From assembly GCA_038496445.1 (NCBI GenBank), contig JALMLS010000637.1:62001-126000 (forward strand): DNA of 64,000 bases, in the 5' to 3' direction. A model generated the notes under the pieces. It did no database searches. It worked only from the letters and a program-made list of their open reading frames with translations, and was not told the DNA's origin. The DNA is from Trichosphaerium sp. ATCC 40318. Its lineage: Eukaryota; Discosea; Flabellinia; Trichosidae. Both the position numbers and the translations under genes were made by a program. Positions 47,701 to 58,976 of this stretch are shown here, one piece after another. The stretch's first letter is position 1; every line of letters starts with the position of its first letter.

Positions 47701-50639
47701 ACAAAGACTAAAGAATTCAAAGCGCTATCATCTGTCACAAAAGACAAGTACATATTCGACATGGACCGCTTAGTTACGTAAGTCTAAAATCTACTACAGC
47801 ATGGAAATCAATCAGTTAACATTTTTTCCTTTTCTATAGTGGAATGGTTCTAAAGGGTTTGGCAGAAACAAGCAAACATCCTCTTGGTAAAAAAGCGATA
47901 CAATCAAAGCTATCAGATGTATGTATTACTCTTACTGTACCTGGTACCTCTGGAGGACCTTCAGACGGTAGCCTTACTGTTTCTGGATCATCTTTGAAAC
48001 TCAATGTTAACCCAAGCAACCTCGATGTACGACATTTGTAAAGTTATGTGACATAGTGACCATTCGTTTAGGCTGCTTTGGCGAGTGACTTTAAAGCCCG
48101 TATTGAATTTGAATATGACCTTATTGTTGCCCTTGCTAAGCATGATGCTCAAAAACGTCATGACGAAGTTGAGAAACAGCTTAAAGCTAAACTCGGCAAA
48201 GCTATTAAAATCGGTACATTAACAAAAACAATCACAAAACTAACTTTTTCTTTTCCACTAGACTGCGACTTTAATGGATTTGTTACAAACTCAGATTTCC
48301 GTGGTATGAAGCCTGCAGACCAGGTTTCAGTTATCACCACTGTGTGGGCTTCCATTCTGGAACGCGGTGTCGCAAGTGAGAAGGTAAGTATTTTGTATTT
48401 CTTTCGTTCTGACAAGTATTATTTAAAGGGATTGTTTGGTATTCTTGAAGTGCCTGTTGGTAAATCTATGGTATCAAAAATGACAGATAGCATCGTGGTA
48501 AAGGTTAATACTAAGAACACAACAAAACAAAAAGAAATAGCTACTCTATCAGGTTAGTAATCAGTTCACCTTTCTTCAACAAACACGTGTTATTTCACAA
48601 GCCGTAGACGTTTTTTGCGTTTATTATTGTTAACACGTATCTATATTATTTATTTAATTCGACACTAAGAAGTGGTTCATGGTAGTGTTTTTTCTCTGCC
48701 ACGTGATGTTTAGAAGGAGAAGTAATTTTTTGTTTTAGGAAAAACACTTGTCTTTACATTGAACTTGAAGGAAGTCATTGACTCTGTTAAACGCGAAGAT
48801 ATTATAGATGTTATTTCCTTCGCTTATGATGTAGTTGTACCTATTGCAAGAAGCATTGGAGATAAATCAATGAAAGCTACTCAACAAGAACTAGCAACGG
48901 TTTTCAGTTCTACAATAAACCTTGTAGTAGACTGGCCTTCTTTTACGAAGAAATCCCAGTTCGTAAGTTTAGCTGCCAATGACCAAAGTAAGGTTATAAG
49001 AACACTTCAAGGCAAGGTAGCCAAAGACCTATTAATGGGACCACAAGCGTACGTTTTATCCAAGAAAGGAAAAATCCAAGTTATGTTTTTGTTGATTCTC
49101 TTCCTTTAGTTTCAGCATTTTGGGAAGTATGCCTAAGACAAGAGCTAAGATTCTTGGTGCTATAAAGAATATCAAGTTTGTTGTATCTGTTGACAATAAA
49201 GTCAGCATGCCATACAAAATTAAGAGCAGCGGATCTGATATGGTTGTTGACATTAACATGTCAGAACTTCTTGCTGATAAGAACCAATATGCTCCTTGTG
49301 GCCAAGTTGTTGAAACTCTTTACAAACTACGACCAACCAGAATAGGTACCTTGATGTGAACTATATCTGTTCTTACTATTGACACTCTATTTAGCTGATA
49401 TTACAGCGCACTGTTCTGCTATTGCTGCTAAAGCAGGAAAGACAATTGGAACGGTATGAAGCTGAAACTTTGAGCCTTCATTTATTATTAATTTGTTTTT
49501 TATTTTATTGTGCTTGCCTCTTATTTTATACCCTTAGAATGTCGAAATTGACTGGTCTTCGCTTACTAGTTCGGGTTTGTTCCAAAGAGCCAAGGGTTTT
49601 GTTCCACCTGGTTCACCTCTAGTTCAAGACGACGAGGGTAATGAATTTGATCAAGAGTCATACTTGGATCTTGTAAGATCTGTTGCTTCTATGCCTGAGA
49701 AGATGTTCATTATTGAACCTGAAGAAGAGTCTGTATACTTTAATCGTAGAAACTGGCGTGTTATTAGGTACTTACTACACAACAACATAACGCAAAAAAC
49801 TGTTGTTTTTCTGGCGTAACAAACTTCTATATTTTTCATTAATGTGTTTTTTCGAAATGTTACTTTATTATTGTTTTACTCGTTATTTAATACTTACACT
49901 TACTACTTAGCCTTGTTGACTTGATGAAGAAAGATAAGAAACTTGCTTCTGAAGTAAAGAAATTGAAGAAGATTGTCTTAACACTTGATCCTTCCAACAA
50001 AGTTGAAACCGAATACGGAAAATGCAAACATCTTTTCCCAACAGAATATGAGATCTCATGCTCTGGAGGCGTAATGACCATTAAAACGTCATTGGAAACT
50101 AGAAGATGGTGCCGTTCTACAGGAAGATCTATGCAATTCATCTTGAACCAAAAGCAAGCTCTGTCAGCCGAAAAGAAAGAAATTGAGAAACTAAGTAAGA
50201 AAAGAAAAACTTGCTTTAATTTTTCCTTTTTCCTCAAAAAAGCACACGTGCTCTTTACTACCAATTATTTAAATAATCACTTACCCCTTCTTTAGTTCAA
50301 ACGTTATACGAAGGAAGAGTTTTTGACCAGACAAGAGAAATGGAGAGATACGAACATGAGCTTGAGATCTACGAAAGAAGAAAGCAAGCTGATATTGACA
50401 AGTATCATGAAGACATGAGAAAGTGGCAAGCAGAAAAGATTGCAAAATGCTCAAGATGTAAAGGTTGTGGCAGAGATGGTTCCAAGAAGTGTCATCCTTG
50501 TGGTGGTACAGGTCTTAAACATGAATACGGTCCATCATTCAAACCTAATATGCCATCAAACACATTTGGTATTAAACCTCGTAAACCAACACAACACCCT
50601 ATTTCAGAATCAGGAATTAGAAATGAAATAATGTACTAA
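41714..50639 (+). CDS. Very long repeat protein of about eleven divergent modules, basic linker and C-terminal zinc motif
   Basis: The ATG at 41714 (M-A-S-G-K-P-L-L-E-R-K) starts some 25-30 exons ending at TAA 50637-50639; the product is about 2000 residues. A module of roughly 150-200 residues recurs. It begins with a helix and G-K-R-(V/L)-x-I-x-(V/I)-D-(F/W)-S-F and ends with V-V-x-G-x-D-P-E-N-N-V-x-D, then strands and V-x-(V/L)-N. Clear first motifs are at about 41790, 42786, 43415-43500, 44692, 46007, 46565, 47100, 47675, 48100, 48917 and 49545. Second motifs are at 42119, 43050, 43731, 44975, 46217, 46744 and 49965. Between modules 3 and 4 lies a basic linker (44260-44560) of F-G-G-K-K-G-K units. 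The C-terminus has C-S-R-C-K-G-C-G and C-H-P-C-G-G-T-G. I do not recognise the module. No signal peptide or membrane segment is seen, so it is probably intracellular. Confidence 0.72.
44260..44560 (+). repeat. Basic Gly/Phe/Lys repeats inside the long modular gene
   Basis: The coding sequence runs through at least three near-identical copies of F-G-G-K-K-G-K, then F-G-P-K-K and related units, flanked by Pro/Ser-rich stretches. It is certainly disordered and strongly positive, as in nucleic-acid or acidic-polymer binding tails. The minus strand also stays open here (Pro/Phe-rich), purely as a shadow of the repeat. Confidence 0.85.
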
Positions 50640-51620
50640 ATTGTTGGTCTATTTTGTTGGTGAAACAGAAATAAACACCAAACATTTTATCTTATCTTTG
50701 TGTGATAGTATCTAAAGCGATATTTTCCTCTGTGTGTTTGTATTCGAGTTTTACTACAAACTGCCACCAGCACAAATTCGCAAATATAAAACGAGAAGGT
50801 GAATTCAAATTTTGGTACGAGAATGGACAACTAAAGGAGCAAGCCATGTGGGTTCATGACAAACAAAATGGCGAATCAAGTGTGGTTTATAAATGGCCGA
50901 CCTAAAACACAAAGCATGTGGGTTGATTGCAAACAAACTGGAAAATTCCAACTGGTGTATGTAATTAATTTACATATACACATTATTTCTTCTTGTTTGT
51001 TCAGGTACTTTTCAAACATGTTCCCTTGATCCTTATCATACAGTATAAAGATAAAATTAAACAAATGCATACCTTGTAAATCTTGGCTAGTTTGTTGAAT
51101 TGCACATTTTTTGACATAGACTTATGGGAAACTTTAAGAGACTTTTCAACGTACTTTGTAGCCACGGAGGATTTTGTAATAAGCAGTGATGTTAAACAGC
51201 ATATTTTGGCACCACAATGATGCAGAAAAGGAACGTGTACGATAGCACCTACATACTAGTGTATTTTTGTGCGTTGGCAGATCTGAAAATCCGATTTGCT
51301 ATGCCTCAAAAAGCCAAGCCTACCTTTAGCCAATTTCATACTATGGCTAGGTACTAAACATACTTATTAAACGACTACCTGGTCACAGTGAAGTACCAGC
51401 ATGAAAGTCGTTTTCTGACGCAATACTGTAAGTAGAAGGAACTAAAACGCGAACTAAAAGTATTGTTATTAATCTTGTTAGTCGGTATTCTAGGTCACCC
51501 ACCAAGATACCTTGTTACAAAATTTAGTTCACGTGATTATATGTGAAACGTTTTTCACTGATTGTTGACACGATCCTTATTTTTGTTGTTGTTTCACATT
51601 TTTTTTGCAGTTTTTTTGCG
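50640..51620. other. Region between two long genes, with a MORN-type relic
   Basis: Apart from the relic at about 50780-50960 there is no supported gene. AT-rich blocks and a TTCACGTGATT palindrome near 51527 lie upstream of the kinase gene and may belong to its promoter. Confidence 0.5.
50780..50960 (+). pseudogene. MORN-type repeat relic with frameshift
   Basis: One repeat (K-R-E-G-E-F-K-F-W-Y-E-N-G-Q-L) is followed by M-W-V-H-D-K-Q-N-G-E-S-S. The match then continues one frame over (V-W-F-I-N-G-R-P, M-W-V-D-C-K-Q-T-G) after a stop in the first frame. It is a decayed copy of the family at 1-363. Confidence 0.65.
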
Positions 51621-54600
51621 ATGAGTTATGACGTGAGTTGACCTCTTTTTTTTGTGTTTGTTGTATCTTAATTACGTCAACAAGTGGTCTCAATTGGTTG
51701 TTAGAGCCCGTATGGTATCAGTAGACTAGTATTTAGTGCCACTTTACATTTGATTCTGTACAAAACAGTTAAAGATAGAGCTAAAAATGCGACACAGTAA
51801 CAGTAGGGGAAAGCTAAGGCGCAAACAAGCAAAGCTTTTAGATCCAGTGTCATTAGTACGCTTTTTTTATTAGACGATTGCTGACAACCTAATGAACGAA
51901 GGTGGTGAAGTCTAAACTCCTTGCACCTAATGTAAAACGAAGTCTGGACACATACCGATGGAATACGGAATTTGTTGAAGGAAAGCAACTTGGCGTTGGT
52001 GGAGAAGGCCGTACATTCATGGTAACAAAGCTGGACGGATCTACAGATCAAGTATTTGTTCTTAAAGAAATTAAAGTGCAATACGAATCAAAAGCCGTTC
52101 TATACGCGTCAAACGAGGTATACGGAGCCACAATTAAAGTCTAAAAACGAAAAAAAAACTACAACACCTAAACTGTGCACAAACGACTTAAATGCGCATA
52201 AAAAACGATATACTCAAGTTTTAGCGTATATTAACTTACTTCTAAAATAGGCTCGTTATTCTCTTAGTTTTGATCATAAAAACCTTGTTAAATCATATGA
52301 CGCATGGATACAACGTGATGAGGATGAGAAGCATAGTTTTTATTACATTTTGATGGAGTATTGTAGCAAGGGAGACATATCAAAGCTAAAAGGGATTGAA
52401 AAAGAACAAGTTATGAAAATATTTATAGATACATTACGTGGTCTTAATTACCTTCATGTTGATCAACAAATGTGGCATAGGGATATAAAGGTATGTTTAT
52501 AGAGTCTATTGAGTTTATATATGAGTCATAATACGATATTTTAAGGCAACTACAACGTGCTTAGTACAAAACCAATTTTTTCGCTTTCTTATTCTCTTTC
52601 TTTATTTGTTATTTTTTGACCCACTGATTGGTTGTAGCCCAAGAATATTTTCTGTACAGAAGATGGCGTATATAAAATAGGTGATTTTGGTTGTTTGGCT
52701 GTTGTTAAGAATCTAATGAAGCGGTTCAAGTCAATTGTTGGCACTTTTTCTTTCCAAGGTACCAACTTCTTTGTGAGTGAACCGTTTCTTTACTTACCTC
52801 TTCGACTAGCTCCTGAAGTTGCCGCAAGAAAACCTCAATGCGAAAAAGTTGATGTCTTTTCTCTTGGTATGACTATTGCACAACTAATGTGTACAGAAGA
52901 TTTCGAGGTAAAGTGTCACGACTCAGGAATTGATTTTGTTTCAAAAACACAAATACCTGCCGTCTTTGACATTCGCCTAGAAAAAATTCTATGATTTCCC
53001 TGTGCGTCTTTTCATGGGAGAAACTACTGTTTCTGAAGTTATTGATCTCATTCCAGATAAAGTACGTACTTATCGGCGAGAAAGCTCCGTAGACTTCTTT
53101 GACATTATTTTTTTTAGTACGGCGCAGGATTGAAGCATTTGATTGGTCTAATGATAAACCTGAGTCCTCATAAGCGACCTTCTTGTGAAGATATACTTAA
53201 TAAGTTTGGTGCCAATGATATTGCTTGGAACATATGGACAGCAAGTAAGATCAAAGCTGCATTTATTATGCTCTTTGTTTTTCGTTTGTGTTTTTTTTGT
53301 TCTTTTTAATTTGTTTGTTTTCTAGCTGATGTCATCCTTCGTAACATTAAAAATGTTGTTATTTGGATAGACTTAAGTCCTGTACCACCTAGAAGGCTTA
53401 TAAAAGATATACAACAATCATGTCCAAGTTATGTGGCTATATTTGTTGCGCAATCTGTTGAAAAAGTAGAAAAATTTTACAAGCAGTACGTCCTATCATT
53501 TCTTGAAGATAATCTTATTGATACGCTAGTTTATCCGCTGTAAAGCGAGAATGGTCTTTTCAATATACATTTACGTACTTTCCTGCCATTGTTGGCACTT
53601 TAAGAATACCTATGGAAGAGATAAAGGCCAAACAAGACGAAATTCTCAAGGTTAGCAGAAAGAATTTAAAAAGGCTTTTTACCTTTACACTTTGCTTTGT
53701 CTTATTCTTGACTGTTTTAGTCTATGCTTATACTACAAGAATGTAATCAAAGAAGATTTGGGTCCGTTATGATTATTGCTCCAGCCTTACTTGGAGAAGG
53801 AAATCAGAATTTCGAAAACGAAATTATCACCATAAAAAGATCTGCTCTCATTTGCAGGGAAAATAAAGATATTAGAAACTTATGGCATTTCTGCCATATG
53901 TCTCGAATACTTACACTTTGCAGAGATGTAGAAAAAACGGATGAATGTACAGTATTAATGAGCTGGTAAGTGTTTACTCCGATCGTCTTCAGAACTTTGA
54001 ACTCACCTTACTCGTTTAGGTGTGCTGCTCTTGATCTTTACTATATCGATAGAGGGTTGTACTGTAAACGTCTCAAGTCAATTGAAGGTATACAAGACTA
54101 CTTATCTAATGCTATATATACTTTTAATCGTATCATATCTGGCGCACAGAACTCTCTGGAGATGCACGTTGCTTTTGTACGTACCTTAGTGTTTTTGCGC
54201 TTGAGGCTTTCATTGCGCTCCACACAGTTTTATTTACTTAATCTTTGACTAGATGGATACATTGAGGAAACGTGAAGATACTAGCCATGATACAAGCTAT
54301 GTCCCAGTGCTACTTTTAATGCAAGATATTCAAACAATGCGTCAACTTCCTTCTTCTGTTTTTGATAGTCCTTTTGTTCGTGCAACTACTTGTGTTGTTG
54401 AAGCTAAGTGTTTTGGATCTATGGCACCTTGTTCATGGGCTATAAATTATTCTGAGGTATCAACAAAACAGAAAACTTTGAACAAGAAATGGAATGGGAT
54501 GGTGACTGTAATTGATGTCAAAGTCTTCAATTTTCAAAAAAAAGAAGGAGAGAAAAAGCCTTCACCTGTTTCTATGTCTATAAAAACGAATGCAAATAAT

Positions 54601-55834
54601 GAAAAACGAGCAAAGAAGATTAAACATATTGACCCATCATGGATTAACTTGCATTGGAATTTGTACGTCAAGATGTTTTATGGTTTTTGATTTTCGAAGA
54701 AAAGAATTTATTGTAATGAAACCAATCCTTCGTTCTCGAAGTATCCTAACTTTTTTTCGTGCAGTTTTTGTAAAGGCATAGACAGCTTGACAATAGAATT
54801 GACACAACCTAATGTAAAAGGAAGTGCTACTGTATTTATTACCGATTTACTACGGGAAGCACCTAGTGGTAACCCATGCAGCCTTGCAAAGACGATACCA
54901 ATAGTAGTAAAGAAAGACAAAGCAAATTGTTGGCTCACTCTTTATGTTCAGCTCAAAGGCACGGTCATCTCACAGCCCTGCAACAACATGTATCTAATGC
55001 CTCCCTAGAGAACGAAGAGGACAAGCAAGACTTCTTGAGGTCTTCAGTGTCATCACCTGTAGTACAAGTCCAAAAGTATGATACAGTGACCTACATGAAA
55101 AGTTTTTAACTCTTGCAACTCATTTTTTGAGCGCTAAAGGTACTTTGGTAGAAAAAGAATTCGTGAGACTTATGAATTTTTTAGATGTTGCATTGCATGG
55201 TCTATTCCGCTATGAGGCTGATCTTCACCGTATTATGAATATGTTTAGCGAAGTCGAACAAGGTTATGAATGTTCTTTTGAAGGTGAAGATCCCTACAAT
55301 GTCGCACGTGTCTTATTAGTACGTACAACCGTTTTAATGAAACTCGGATACTTAACTTTATCAATTCGATTTACTTACGTCTTATATATTAATATGCTTT
55401 ACTATTATAGAGATACATATCTATGAAGATAACATCTGAGTTGTTGATACCTGATGAACATTATACTGCATTAAAGGAGTCTGTAGCAAAGACTCAAGAA
55501 ATTCAAATATTCTTATTGAAATCTCTCCCATCGGCATCAAAGGTGTGTATCCCTTTTGTTAAAATATTATCTATTAACACTGCAACATATCGTTCAAAAC
55601 GTTGCGTTTGTAATCGTACTAATAACTGCTAAGCGATGGCTTACTGTTTTGGCTCCTTTTTTAAACAAAGTAAATGAATCTTGGTTGAGCTCTGGAGAAG
55701 GTGACGATTCTTTTTCTAATCTAATGGCACCATGGGTGATAAGAAAACAATCCATAGATGCTTCTCAAGCTCCTTCTTTGATACTAAGGATGATAATGAA
55801 GCATCATGATAAGTTCGAAACAAAAAAAACATGA
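51621..55834 (+). CDS. Protein kinase with a long unrecognised C-terminal region
   Basis: The first sure exon starts at 51901; a tiny exon at 51621-51632 (M-S-Y-D) fits its phase and is the likely start. The kinase domain has G-V-G-G-E-G-R-T-F, V-L-K-E-I-K, the catalytic loop W-H-R-D-I-K-P-K-N (split by an intron after 52491), G-D-F-G-C-L and A-P-E-V (about 52810). All key residues are present, so it should be active; the loop style is NEK/WEE-like rather than STE20. It ends with S-P-H-K-R-P-S-C-E-D-I-L near 53200. About 700 further residues follow, to TGA 55832-55834. They include a strand-rich block (N-V-V-I-W-I-D-L-S-P), a Trp/Cys-containing helical block (about 53724-54180) and a charged linker near 54530-54620. 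I recognise none of these. Several splices past 53400 are tentative. Confidence 0.7.
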
Positions 55835-56034
55835 AAACAAAAAGCAAACATTTGAATGATTAAGCCTTGTTGACGGAGTTGTACCAATGTACACTACCCT
55901 TAAACAAAGTATTAACCTTCTTGTATTATTAATAAATAAAAGTTCAAAACCACGTGATCGTCATTAGCCCTCATCAAGTACAAACTGACTTTTATTTACA
56001 ATTAGGGTTTTTCTTGTATTTTTCGTATATTTTT
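55835..56034. other. Short region between convergent genes
   Basis: It carries a polyadenylation-like AATAAATAAAA near 55931 and an ACCACGTGATC motif, and no gene. Confidence 0.5.
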
Positions 56035-56253
56035 CTAATCCTCTTCTATATCGATATAGCACATCATATTACAACAAAAACACTGTATGTCCTTACCCAA
56101 ACCTGGATAGGACCACTTGAATCTGAAGCAATCACAACAGCAACTGCAACAAGGTAGACAACAACAAAACAACCAAGGTATTATTCTGAAACACTTGCAA
56201 CATTCAACATTTCTATCATACTCATCAGCAAAGTATTCTACATCATGAGCTAA
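56035..56253 (-). CDS. Small Cys-rich protein, last exon
   Basis: After an acceptor near 56254 the minus strand encodes about 70 residues: an acidic start, then a dense Cys cluster (C-C-K-C-F-R, L-F-C-C-C-L-P-C-C-S-C-C-C-D-C-F) and C-F-C-C-N-M-M-C before the stop at 56035. The pattern resembles palmitoylated CYSTM- or PLAC8-type membrane-associated proteins, but no name is secure. No ATG lies in this frame, so an upstream exon is needed and was not found. Confidence 0.42.
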   Translation of the reverse strand, partial: LAHDVEYFADEYDRNVECCKCFRIIPWLFCCCLPCCSCCCDCFRFKWSYPGLGKDIQCFCCNMMCYIDIEED

Positions 56254-56259
56254 AAATAC

Positions 56260-57226
56260 AATCAGTATTGCAACTTTAGGATACAATCATAAGCAAACAA
56301 ATTTCGATAGTGTCGAGAATACAAACTGAGAAGTAGTTGAAGATTAATTAACAAAAAGCAAATGAGTCTATTTTTACTACTTTGTTGTCAAGAACGCGGA
56401 ATAGCCTTAAAACGAGTTATATAGTTGTTTTATTACGAATTAGAAGGCTTAACGCGATTTGAAGTGGAGTACAATTGTTTTTGTTAATTAAAGCCCTTAG
56501 GAACTCACAATCGTCATTTACAAGTATTGGAGAGCGCTTTAGAGGCTAAAAAATACAAAACGTTGGAAAAACGCTAAACGTCGGCGTACTATTGTCTACC
56601 GTAGGTGAAGCAAAACATGGATAACAACAATGCAACAAGAAAGACATTTGTGGTCTTTGTTGTTGAAAATAATCTGTTTGGCAGCTTTTTCTATTGACCT
56701 AAGTATCAGCCTGATACTCGAGTAGTTTTGATTCACTGAACATTATTCAAGTTGGTCACTCTGTGCAGTTCGTTTTTAAGAGAATAATAGACACAAAAGA
56801 GACGAAGTTGCTTGTCTTGGTATGGAGGTAAGATATCGTCACGTGCAAATGGTTCTTCAGTGACAGAATTTCAACTTACACCTTTTTTGTGTTTTTTGGC
56901 TGAGCTACTAGTTTGTCCAGCCTATATATTTGAGAAATAATACAACGTGTTGTCAGCCAGTACTACTTCAAGCATACCAAATTGAAATCCGTAAACTAGC
57001 CCTGTGCTAATTGTCAATTATGCCAAAGACCTTTCTAGTTTTGATGTGAAGAATCCTCAAGGCTCAAAAATTAGCGCTCAGGTATTATCCTGTAAAGTTC
57101 TGTCTCATGCCAGTATCAAGTGTTAATATGATTGAAGCCTAGTAGATTATATAGCGAATCTTGTTGTCAGTAACAGTTTGGTAAGTAAAACTCGAAAACA
57201 ACCATGGAGGAAAATATCACTGAAAT
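56260..57226. other. Intergenic stretch
   Basis: Nearly 1 kb without a supported gene. The missing first exon of the Cys-rich gene may lie in its left part. A GTCACGTGCA motif sits near 56838. Confidence 0.45.
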
Positions 57227-58471
57227 TTATTTAGATTCTTTGAGTAATGCTATCTGACCCAATGTTGTGCCTTTATATTTAACAAACCCATTTCTCCAAC
57301 CAAGAACAAATCCATCATACTCAGCAAAGATTTCTTCTATAACCTTTCCTTCCATATCCCTTATTTTAACCAACAAATCGCCTTTCAAAAAAGTATCACC
57401 AGGCTTCTTCAATGGGTCGAATAATCCACATGATTTGCTAATAGAAGGTCCCCACCAACCCATGTACAACTTTGATGTATCGTGAACACACGCAGGAGTC
57501 TTATTATCTCTTAAAAATAGTTTTCTTTGAGAACCAGGCAAAATCTTTCCCCAAACTAAGATATTATGTAAAAAGTCTAAACCAAATTTAGTTGTCTCAG
57601 GATCAACAGCTCCAGACGCCCCAATTTCGACTGTAACGGCAGGAACTCTTAACCTAGATAATATAGCATCTGCTAGAGTACCCTATAATACAATAATTCA
57701 ATTTTAAAGAGAACCCGAGACCAAAAAAACGGACCTTATCATCGTCACAAGTAACAAAAGAAATGCCAGACTTCTTTGACATGTCAAGCATCTTATCCCA
57801 TAACACTTTATCTAATGATTTAAATCGCTCAAGTAGTATAATAAAAGGTATATTAACTATGCAATGAGTATGTAAATCAATAGCTAGATCAGGTTTTAGA
57901 TCCTCTATAACCTTCCAAACATTTTCATAAACGCTTTCTGCTAAAGTCTTATTTTTTTCTTCTTTATTGTTTGCTGCAAGTGTTGAAGGCCATATCCTAT
58001 TCGGATCTTGTGTGTAGTCCCAAGGCGCTGTTCTAGTCCTTGAAATAGCGCCCAAGTATAATATTAGCGCTAACGCTTTCACAGAGCCGTAAAGAACGCA
58101 CCTAGTGGATTCAGAGTTGGAATACAAGCGATTTTGCCGTTTAGCGATGTTAAATCAATACTTTCAAGCAACCTGTGTATGATTACTGTACCAGCGTACC
58201 TAAAAAGATGGTTAAAACGGTTGTAGCTCAAGCTTTACTCCACTTCGTTAAAAAACAGTTCACGCACTCGTTTCCGTGTATATTTGCCGTTACCAACGCC
58301 AGTGGACCATCTACATTTGCTCCACAAGCAATAACAATTGGGATTTTGATAGTTTGGCCTAAAACTGGTGAATAACTTCAAAAATCGGTAATTACAGGTT
58401 TATATACCTGGTAATTGCTCTACATGATCAATATACGTTGTAGTGATTGAATTGGGTTTAATTCGGTTCAT
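57227..58471 (-). CDS. Aspartoacylase / succinylglutamate-desuccinylase-like zinc carboxypeptidase (M14 family)
   Basis: About six exons start at ATG 58471 (M-N-R-I-K-P-N-S-I). The first zinc ligands lie in A-N-I-H-G-N-E (the H-x-x-E motif), split by an intron exactly inside the Glu codon. The third ligand is in D-L-H-T-H. R-T-R and D-P-N-R just before it match the substrate-binding part. The C-terminal beta domain has G-W-W-G-P-S, C-G-L-F, K-P-G-D-T-F-L-K-G-D and D-G-F-V-L-G as in AstE/AspA enzymes. The stop is at 57227-57229. The enzyme should cut an amide bond in an N-acyl amino acid or a related compound in the cytosol; which one cannot be told. All metal ligands are present. Confidence 0.85.
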
Positions 58472-58652
58472 ACCTGGTGTTTTTAAGCTGTATGTTCAGT
58501 TTAAATGGTGAGTTAACTCGTAATTTGCTAAAAGAGCGAAAACGTTTAGAAATATGGCGTATTTCGCGTCTACAATTTCAATGAAAGTTTTGCAAGTCTA
58601 ACTCTTTGTAGCATTTAACCTAATCCAATGCAGCAAAGCTTCCTTATTTAAA

Positions 58653-58856
58653 ATGGCAGAAATCAAAGCACCACGGTATTTGATGTCTCTACCAGTGACA
58701 AGCCAAGAATATAAAGAGCTACTAGAAAACATGAATTTTGGGAAAGCAACTATCAAGACGACCCTTGGACAGCTGGCACTTGTTGGTGCTCTACTCCGTT
58801 CCTATATGCGACAGCTACTCCACAATTTGTATCGAATGCATTTAGACTCATATTAA
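58653..58856 (+). CDS. Possible small helical protein (67 aa)
   Basis: An ATG-started frame (M-A-E-I-K-A-P-R-Y-L) encodes a mostly helical 67-residue protein ending in H-L-D-S-Y. It lies divergent from the aspartoacylase gene, with under 200 bases between starts. No family is recognised and there are no introns to confirm it. Confidence 0.4.
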   Translation: MAEIKAPRYLMSLPVTSQEYKELLENMNFGKATIKTTLGQLALVGALLRSYMRQLLHNLYRMHLDSY

Positions 58857-58976
58857 CAATTGCATTGACCACAAAAATTATTTGAGAAAAATTTATTTTT
58901 CTTGATTTTTCTTATTTGTTTCTTATTTTTATGTACATGTACTCAACTGTCTGTTTTCTTCACAATTTAATGGTCA

